From contig NZ_LIGE01000033.1 in the NCBI RefSeq assembly GCF_001297015.1, forward strand, positions 22,421 through 86,420: 64,000 nucleotides of DNA. Direction: 5' to 3'. How positions within the stretch are numbered: the first letter of the stretch is position 1; every line of letters begins with the position of its first letter. The notes below the pieces were generated by a model that worked only from the letters and a program-made list of their open reading frames with translations, ran no database searches and was not told the origin of the DNA. This stretch comes from Pseudomonas sp. RIT-PI-r (GTDB lineage: Bacteria; Pseudomonadota; Gammaproteobacteria; Pseudomonadales; Pseudomonadaceae). This document shows positions 60,228 through 64,000 of this stretch, piece by piece. The position numbers and the translations under genes are program-made.

Positions 60228-60548
60228 ATGATCATTTCCACCACTCACGCGATTGAAGGCCGTCAGATCACTGCGTACCTGGACATCGTCAGCGCGGAAT
60301 CGGTGCAGGGCGTCAATGTGATTCGCGATATGTTCGCCGGTATGCGCGACTTTTTCGGTGGCCGTTCGCAGACCCTGGAGCGGGCTTTAAAGGAAGCTCG
60401 CGTTCAGGCGACGGAAGAACTCCGCGAGCGAGCCCAGGCTCTGCAGGCAGATGCGGTGGTCGGAGTGGATTTCGAGATAAGCATGCCTGGCGGCAAAGGC
60501 GGAATGGTTGTGGTATTTGCGACCGGCACGGCGGTGAAGTTGCGCTGA
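60228..60548 (+). CDS. YbjQ/DUF74 family protein
   Basis: A 106-residue protein of the YbjQ (heavy-metal-binding-like) family. MIISTTHAIEGRQITAYLDIVSAE, then GGRSQTLERALKEARVQA and LQADAVVGVDFEI match the family throughout. It is thought to form pentamers; function unknown. Full length. AAAGGGA precedes. First core gene right of the island. Confidence 0.9.
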   Translation: MIISTTHAIEGRQITAYLDIVSAESVQGVNVIRDMFAGMRDFFGGRSQTLERALKEARVQATEELRERAQALQADAVVGVDFEISMPGGKGGMVVVFATGTAVKLR

Positions 60549-60604
60549 TTTGCTATCAGGCCTGTGAGCCCATTCAGAATCGAATGGGCTGTTTTGGTTG
60601 GCGC

Positions 60605-60889
60605 TCAGCCCTGCGGCTTGAGGATCACCAGCCCTTTATTGTCATAGGTCAGCGGTGTGTCGATAGCGACAAGCGCAGGCGTGTCGGAGGGTTGCCCCGG
60701 CTGCACCGGCTGGCTCGGATGGTAAATGACGCCAGGCTGTAGAACCGGCGTATCCGGACCTGGTTGTTTGATGGTTATTTCACCGGAAGCGATCTTGTCC
60801 TTGAGTTTTTCCGCCCCGGCTTTGCCGGCTGCGATTTGTTCGTCCGTGAGCTTTACGACGGGCAGGTTTGAAAATCCGTTGATTTGCAT
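60605..60889 (-). CDS. Small hypothetical protein with Pro-rich middle
   Basis: A 94-residue protein. VKLTDEQIAAGKAGAEKLKD forms a helix, then a Pro/Gln-rich stretch (VIYHPSQPVQPGQPSDTPAL) and a short C-terminal strand. CAAGGAGAG before the ATG is a strong ribosome site. No signal peptide. Function unknown. Confidence 0.65.
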   Translation of the reverse strand: MQINGFSNLPVVKLTDEQIAAGKAGAEKLKDKIASGEITIKQPGPDTPVLQPGVIYHPSQPVQPGQPSDTPALVAIDTPLTYDNKGLVILKPQG

Positions 60890-61127
60890 GTTCTCTCCTT
60901 GAGATTCATTTGTGTGAAAAAGGGCAACGGCCTGTCGGTGGAATTCTTTAGCCCTGTGGGATCAATGGCCCATGTCCGTGTTTAATTTTCCTAGGCCATT
61001 CGTCGGGCATCAGCGGATCTGAATAACAAGTCCAGGAATGACCGACTAGTCTCAAAAGCCTGGGAGGTCGATATTTTTCAGGCAGAAAGGTTTTGCCGGT
61101 GTCGACCTGTGGCGAAGAGGCGAAGGT

Positions 61128-61316
61128 ATGACTGATCCGTATATCGAAGACGATGGCGCTGAATTTTCCTTCAACAATTGCGTGCGGTGCGGCCAGACCG
61201 AATACCAGGCAGGCTTTGGTGAGGATCCAGTGCTGACCGGCAAGATCAAATCGACGCCACCGAAGGGACCGAAAGCGAAATTTCTGCCCAAGGTTACCGT
61301 GAGAGCCAGAAAGTAA
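61128..61316 (+). CDS. Small hypothetical protein
   Basis: A 62-residue protein with an acidic start (MTDPYIEDDGAEF), a CxxC pair (NNCVRCGQ) and a basic C-terminus. A clear terminator follows 14 bases after the stop, on this strand. I prefer it over the longer antisense frame for that reason. The CxxC may bind a metal, but only one pair is present. Low certainty. Confidence 0.5.
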   Translation: MTDPYIEDDGAEFSFNNCVRCGQTEYQAGFGEDPVLTGKIKSTPPKGPKAKFLPKVTVRARK

Positions 61317-61329
61317 GCATTTGGCGAAC

Positions 61330-61356
61330 AACCCCGTCTTTGAGCGGGGTTTTTTG
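61330..61356 (+). terminator. Terminator after the 61128 gene
   Basis: Stem ACCCCG/CGGGGT with an eight-base loop and six T. Confidence 0.85.
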
Positions 61357-61476
61357 TGTCTGACGAATGGATTGGGAAGCGTCCTACAGGTGATCGAGCT
61401 GTTGCTGGTTTTTTTTCACAAACTTTTCACGTCGGGCAAAGTAGGGTGAAGCCATCCGTTAGAAAGCAAGTCTCCA

Positions 61477-61503
61477 GCCCGTCTCCCCAGCGGGCTTTTT
61501 TTT
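61477..61503 (+). terminator. Terminator without an obvious gene
   Basis: Stem GCCCG/CGGGC with a nine-base loop followed by eight T. Confidence 0.7.
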
Positions 61504-61643
61504 GCCTGTCATAAAACCTTTCGCAGAATCGCTGTCCAATCGGCGCCGAGTGCGCGCGAGCCTGTGCTTGCGTCTGGACTTTTGTGCGCCGAGCGCATTA
61601 AATCCCAGCCCATTTTGTCATCCCATTTTTTGAGGTTTTTGTC

Positions 61644-62015
61644 ATGCGTTTAACTCTGCCTGCTCTGGTTCTAGGGCTTCTGGTTGCTCAAGGTGCATTG
61701 GCTGCCGGCGATGGCACGGCTGCGCTGGGCGGTGGCCTGGGTGGCGCGTTGGGTAATGTGCTCGGTCAGAAAATGGGCGGCAGCACCGGTGCCGCAGTGG
61801 GTGCCGGCGTCGCGGGCGCGGCGGGCAGCGCACTGGCGGCGCGCAAGGGAAGCCGTACCAAAGCGGCCATCGGCGGTGGTGTCGGTGCGGCGGGCGGTTC
61901 GGTGATTGGCAACAGCCTCGGCGGCAAGACCGGCGCGACCATTGGTGCTGGCCTCGGCGGTGCAGCCGGCGGCGCAGTCGGCAGCAACCTGTCCAAAGGC
62001 CACAAGCGTCACTGA
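61644..62015 (+). CDS. Secreted glycine-zipper protein, copy 1
   Basis: A 123-residue protein with a signal peptide (MRLTLPALVLGLLVAQGALA). The rest is Gly/Ala-rich with GxxxG zipper repeats (GGGLGGALGNVLG, GAAVGAGVAGAAGS, GGKTGATIGAGLGGAAGG) and a basic tail (KGHKRH). Such proteins insert in or associate with the outer membrane. GAGG precedes the ATG. It is 138 bases from a close paralogue. Confidence 0.85.
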   Translation: MRLTLPALVLGLLVAQGALAAGDGTAALGGGLGGALGNVLGQKMGGSTGAAVGAGVAGAAGSALAARKGSRTKAAIGGGVGAAGGSVIGNSLGGKTGATIGAGLGGAAGGAVGSNLSKGHKRH

Positions 62016-62036
62016 GACTGATCGTCTCGCAGAAAC

Positions 62037-62061
62037 AGCCCGGCTCGATGCCGGGCTTTTT
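62037..62061 (+). terminator. Terminator between the glycine-zipper genes
   Basis: Stem AGCCCGGC/GCCGGGCT, five-base loop, T-run. Confidence 0.88.
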
Positions 62062-62152
62062 CGTTGCTGAACGTTTTTCCCAAAGGTGCCTCCAATCTCA
62101 CATAGGCCCTTGTTTGGGCGGACTGTCCCGATTCGGGAACTGTGAGGTTCAT

Positions 62153-62569
62153 ATGCGATTGTCATTATCTGCACTGTTTTTCGGATTGCTGGTGGCGCAA
62201 GGCGCAATGGCTGCCGGAGATGGCTCGGCAGCCGTCGGAGGTGGACTCGGCGGCGTGCTGGGCAACGTGGTCGGCGGACAGTTGGGCGGTAGCACCGGCG
62301 CGGCGGTCGGTGCCGGGGTGGGTGGCGCGGCTGGCAGTGCGGTCGGGGCGAATAAACATAATCGCACCGAAGCCGCCATTGGCGGTGGCCTCGGCGCCGC
62401 AGGTGGCTCAGTGGTCGGCAATAGCTTGGGCGGATCAACCGGTTCGGCGGTCGGCGCAGGATTGGGCGGCGCGGCGGGTGGTGCGGTCGGCAATAACCTG
62501 GGTGACGATGGCGGATCTCATTCGGGCGGCCACAAACACAAGAACAAACACAAGAACCGCCATCATTGA
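62153..62569 (+). CDS. Secreted glycine-zipper protein, copy 2
   Basis: A 138-residue paralogue of the preceding gene. The signal peptide is MRLSLSALFFGLLVAQGAMA, nearly the same. It has the same order of glycine-zipper repeats and a longer His/Lys tail (SGGHKHKNKHKNRHH) that could bind metal. GAGG is five bases before the ATG. Tandem duplication followed by tail divergence is the likely history. Confidence 0.85.
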   Translation: MRLSLSALFFGLLVAQGAMAAGDGSAAVGGGLGGVLGNVVGGQLGGSTGAAVGAGVGGAAGSAVGANKHNRTEAAIGGGLGAAGGSVVGNSLGGSTGSAVGAGLGGAAGGAVGNNLGDDGGSHSGGHKHKNKHKNRHH

Positions 62570-62584
62570 TAAGTGGTTCAGCAG

Positions 62585-62610
62585 AAACCCGGCCTCGTGC
62601 CGGGTTTTTC
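62585..62610 (+). terminator. Terminator after glycine-zipper copy 2
   Basis: Stem AACCCGGC/GCCGGGTT with a five-base loop and T-run. Confidence 0.85.
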
Positions 62611-62692
62611 GTTTTTGCCGGTCAGACTCAGGAACGATTGGCCGTAGGACTTTTCGAACTTCATACACTCCCCCGAAATGATGAGGTATGCC

Positions 62693-62860
62693 ATGACTCC
62701 CGAAACCGAAGGCAAGGAAGAAAAAGGCCCGAGTGGGCTGCCGTTTATCAATGATCCGGGGAATGAGGATCCGGGGTCGTTGATGGATGATGCGACGGTG
62801 CCGTTGAATGATTCGGATGAGGCGGATATGGAGTATGAAGAGGATGAGGATGAGCAGTGA
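62693..62860 (+). CDS. Small acidic protein
   Basis: A 55-residue, strongly acidic protein (GLPFINDPGNEDPGSLMDDA, then an Asp/Glu-rich tail). GAGG lies before the ATG at 62693, which is preferred over an upstream ATG. Similar tiny acidic proteins occur in Pseudomonas; function unknown. Likely disordered. Confidence 0.65.
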   Translation: MTPETEGKEEKGPSGLPFINDPGNEDPGSLMDDATVPLNDSDEADMEYEEDEDEQ

Positions 62861-62994
62861 GCTACTGTCGAGCCGAACGTGCTGACAACATGAATATCGT
62901 ATATTTAGGGCCTGTTTCCGCAGGCCCTTTCGGTAAACGGTTCGTTTGAAGATGAGGGCAGACTCGTTCAATGATTTTCAGACGAATCATTAAA

Positions 62995-63381
62995 TTAAGA
63001 TTTTAACCAGTTTAGGAAAAAATCTTTTTGTTCCTCCGGGCAGTTCGTCAGATTTTCATTGTCGTAATCAAAAATGAATACTAAATCTTCCATTGAAGCT
63101 TCCAGTCCCGGCGTTAGTTCATAGGCCTTTAGGCCCAGAGACATTTGCGAAGACATGCTTGATGGGTGGACGTTTATTTTTGAGCCTTTGCAGAAAAAAG
63201 TTATGTGGGAGTTGTCTTTTCGTAATAGGCCAAAGCATTTATAGAAGTTTTTATCTATGTACGTTTTTGGCGGTTGATTGTCGAGTTTAAGAGTTATGGA
63301 TATTGCCTCGTTATCGCAAAGCAGCTCGATCTGCCGAGATGTATTTTCTATACCAACAGTGATTTTGAATTTAGAGATCAT
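62995..63381 (-). CDS. Probable immunity protein of the Rhs toxin
   Basis: A 128-residue, AT-rich, soluble protein (ISKFKITVGIENTSRQIEL...) whose ATG overlaps the Rhs toxin stop by four bases. It has no known domain that I recognise. Place and size fit the immunity gene that protects against the adjacent toxin. Confidence 0.7.
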   Translation of the reverse strand: MISKFKITVGIENTSRQIELLCDNEAISITLKLDNQPPKTYIDKNFYKCFGLLRKDNSHITFFCKGSKINVHPSSMSSQMSLGLKAYELTPGLEASMEDLVFIFDYDNENLTNCPEEQKDFFLNWLKS

Positions 63382-64000
63382 TTATCGATTTTCCTATAGG
63401 GGTTGGGAAGTGAATAGCCAAGTTCTCTGCCGTCGTCAATGATGATGGTAGCGCCTAGGATGTCTTCATTTTTTATCTGCCTAGGTATGGCGATTTCCTG
63501 TTCTTTACCGAATTTATAATTCGAACCTAGCTCCTTCTTAAGGTCGCGGCCAGGAACTTTTTTTAGTGTGTAAAGAAATCCGGTTTTTGTGAAGAAGCCG
63601 GTAGCAAACTCTTTTCCTACATCTCGGGACGGTGATGTGCTAATAAATCCGCTTGGAGGGTCATCGCTGTCGATTGAGTGAAGTAGTAAATCGTTACTTT
63701 CTCCCTTGCTTTTAAAACCGTTAACAAAGATATCTGACGGATCTCTTTCATCTCCACGGTATAGGTATTCTTGTTTGTTTTTCGGGGCAGGGCGCTGAGG
63801 TTGACCTTCATTTACCTTCCCAGCACCTACATCACCCGGCACCTCACACCCCGGCCTGTTCGGCGGCGGGCAGTTGGAACTCAACCCCAACGGATCCACC
63901 CACCCCGTCGGATTCGGCACGTACTGGTACTGATTCAACCCACCGGCCAACTTGATGGGATCCGGCGTCAGATACCTTCCCAACCGCGGGTCGTAATACC
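63378..64000 (-). CDS. Rhs-family protein C-terminus with ADP-ribosyltransferase-like toxin
   Basis: The frame runs off the window end, so only the last 207 residues are seen. The Rhs core end YYDPRLGRYLTPDPI...NPTGWVDPLGL is followed by a Pro-rich joint and a toxin domain in more AT-rich DNA. The toxin has YRGD (Arg), GFISTSPS (Ser-Thr-Ser) and EQEIAIP (Glu-x-Glu), the R-S-E triad order of cholera/pertussis-like ADP-ribosyltransferases. Probably secreted for competition. Confidence 0.82.
   Translation of the reverse strand, partial: YYDPRLGRYLTPDPIKLAGGLNQYQYVPNPTGWVDPLGLSSNCPPPNRPGCEVPGDVGAGKVNEGQPQRPAPKNKQEYLYRGDERDPSDIFVNGFKSKGESNDLLLHSIDSDDPPSGFISTSPSRDVGKEFATGFFTKTGFLYTLKKVPGRDLKKELGSNYKFGKEQEIAIPRQIKNEDILGATIIIDDGRELGYSLPNPYRKIDK

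Larger units (their letters stand above)
61317..61643. other. Intergenic region with two terminators
   Basis: No gene. It has terminators at 61330-61356 and 61477-61503. Sequence between 61440 and 61503 ends in a hairpin and T8 without a gene before it, so a short transcript is possible. Confidence 0.5.

Noticed and set aside
60948..61331. 127-codon minus-strand frame over the 61128 gene
   Set aside because: No ribosome site or matching terminator was seen for it, while the plus-strand frame ends just before a good terminator. Not fully excluded.

Overview
The window looks like chromosomal DNA of a fluorescent Pseudomonas (P. fluorescens group). The basis is gene content and order (aroC-MFS-mtnBDC, the purine ring-opening cluster, speE, prmB, DUF3509), high GC, and at least fifteen intergenic REP-type inverted repeats of the kinds usual in that group. 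The species assignment is inference; no search was run.

Region 1 (1-12.7 kb) is a purine salvage and urate breakdown locus. After an LpxL-type acyltransferase tail and a patatin-like lipase come two Tsx-like outer membrane channels, a urate/xanthine-type NCS2 permease, puuD, allA, alc, uraD, puuE and the divergent uraH, then a LysE exporter and an AzgA-type permease. Together these give uptake plus every enzyme step from urate to glyoxylate and urea. Three near-identical TTGTRTACAA palindromes sit in front of puuE, uraH and the azgA-like gene and suggest a shared regulator encoded elsewhere.

Region 2 (12.9-43.7 kb) is ordinary core chromosome. It has a MarR/aminotransferase pair with a likely operator, folE, smr, prmB, an operon aroC-MFS-mtnB-mtnD-mtnC (aromatic synthesis and methionine salvage), acyl-CoA synthetase, speE, rraB, a circularly permuted ATP-grasp/alpha-E/transglutaminase operon, a thiolase/FadB pair, corA, plsC and a crotonase. 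A possible 150-nt small RNA lies at about 31.5-31.7 kb on the minus strand. A 31-codon membrane micro-ORF lies at 36.1-36.2 kb.

Region 3 (44.0-60.1 kb) is a genomic island in the 3' end of tRNA-Ser(GGA), bounded by identical 32-bp direct repeats (44002-44033 and 60062-60093). Its backbone is a wrecked P2/phiCTX-like prophage with portal, terminase, head completion, tail, spanin and baseplate genes. Several deletions have joined gene halves, and three phage genes carry single in-frame stops. Head, endolysin, sheath, tube and tape-measure genes are gone, and the integrase has lost its N-terminus at a junction with a umuC fragment. The island carries cargo: a PAAR protein with a toxin-44-like C-terminus and its likely immunity partner, an HNH nuclease, an AT-rich TIR-domain protein, a small three-helix membrane protein, two proteins with HEPN-like Rx4H motifs, and a protein with a layout resembling a class III nucleotide cyclase. 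It looks like a dead phage kept as a store of anti-phage and competition genes.

Region 4 (60.2-64 kb) returns to core-like DNA: a YbjQ-family protein, small proteins, two tandem glycine-zipper secreted proteins, and the C-terminal end of an Rhs protein carrying an ADP-ribosyltransferase-like toxin with an overlapping immunity gene.
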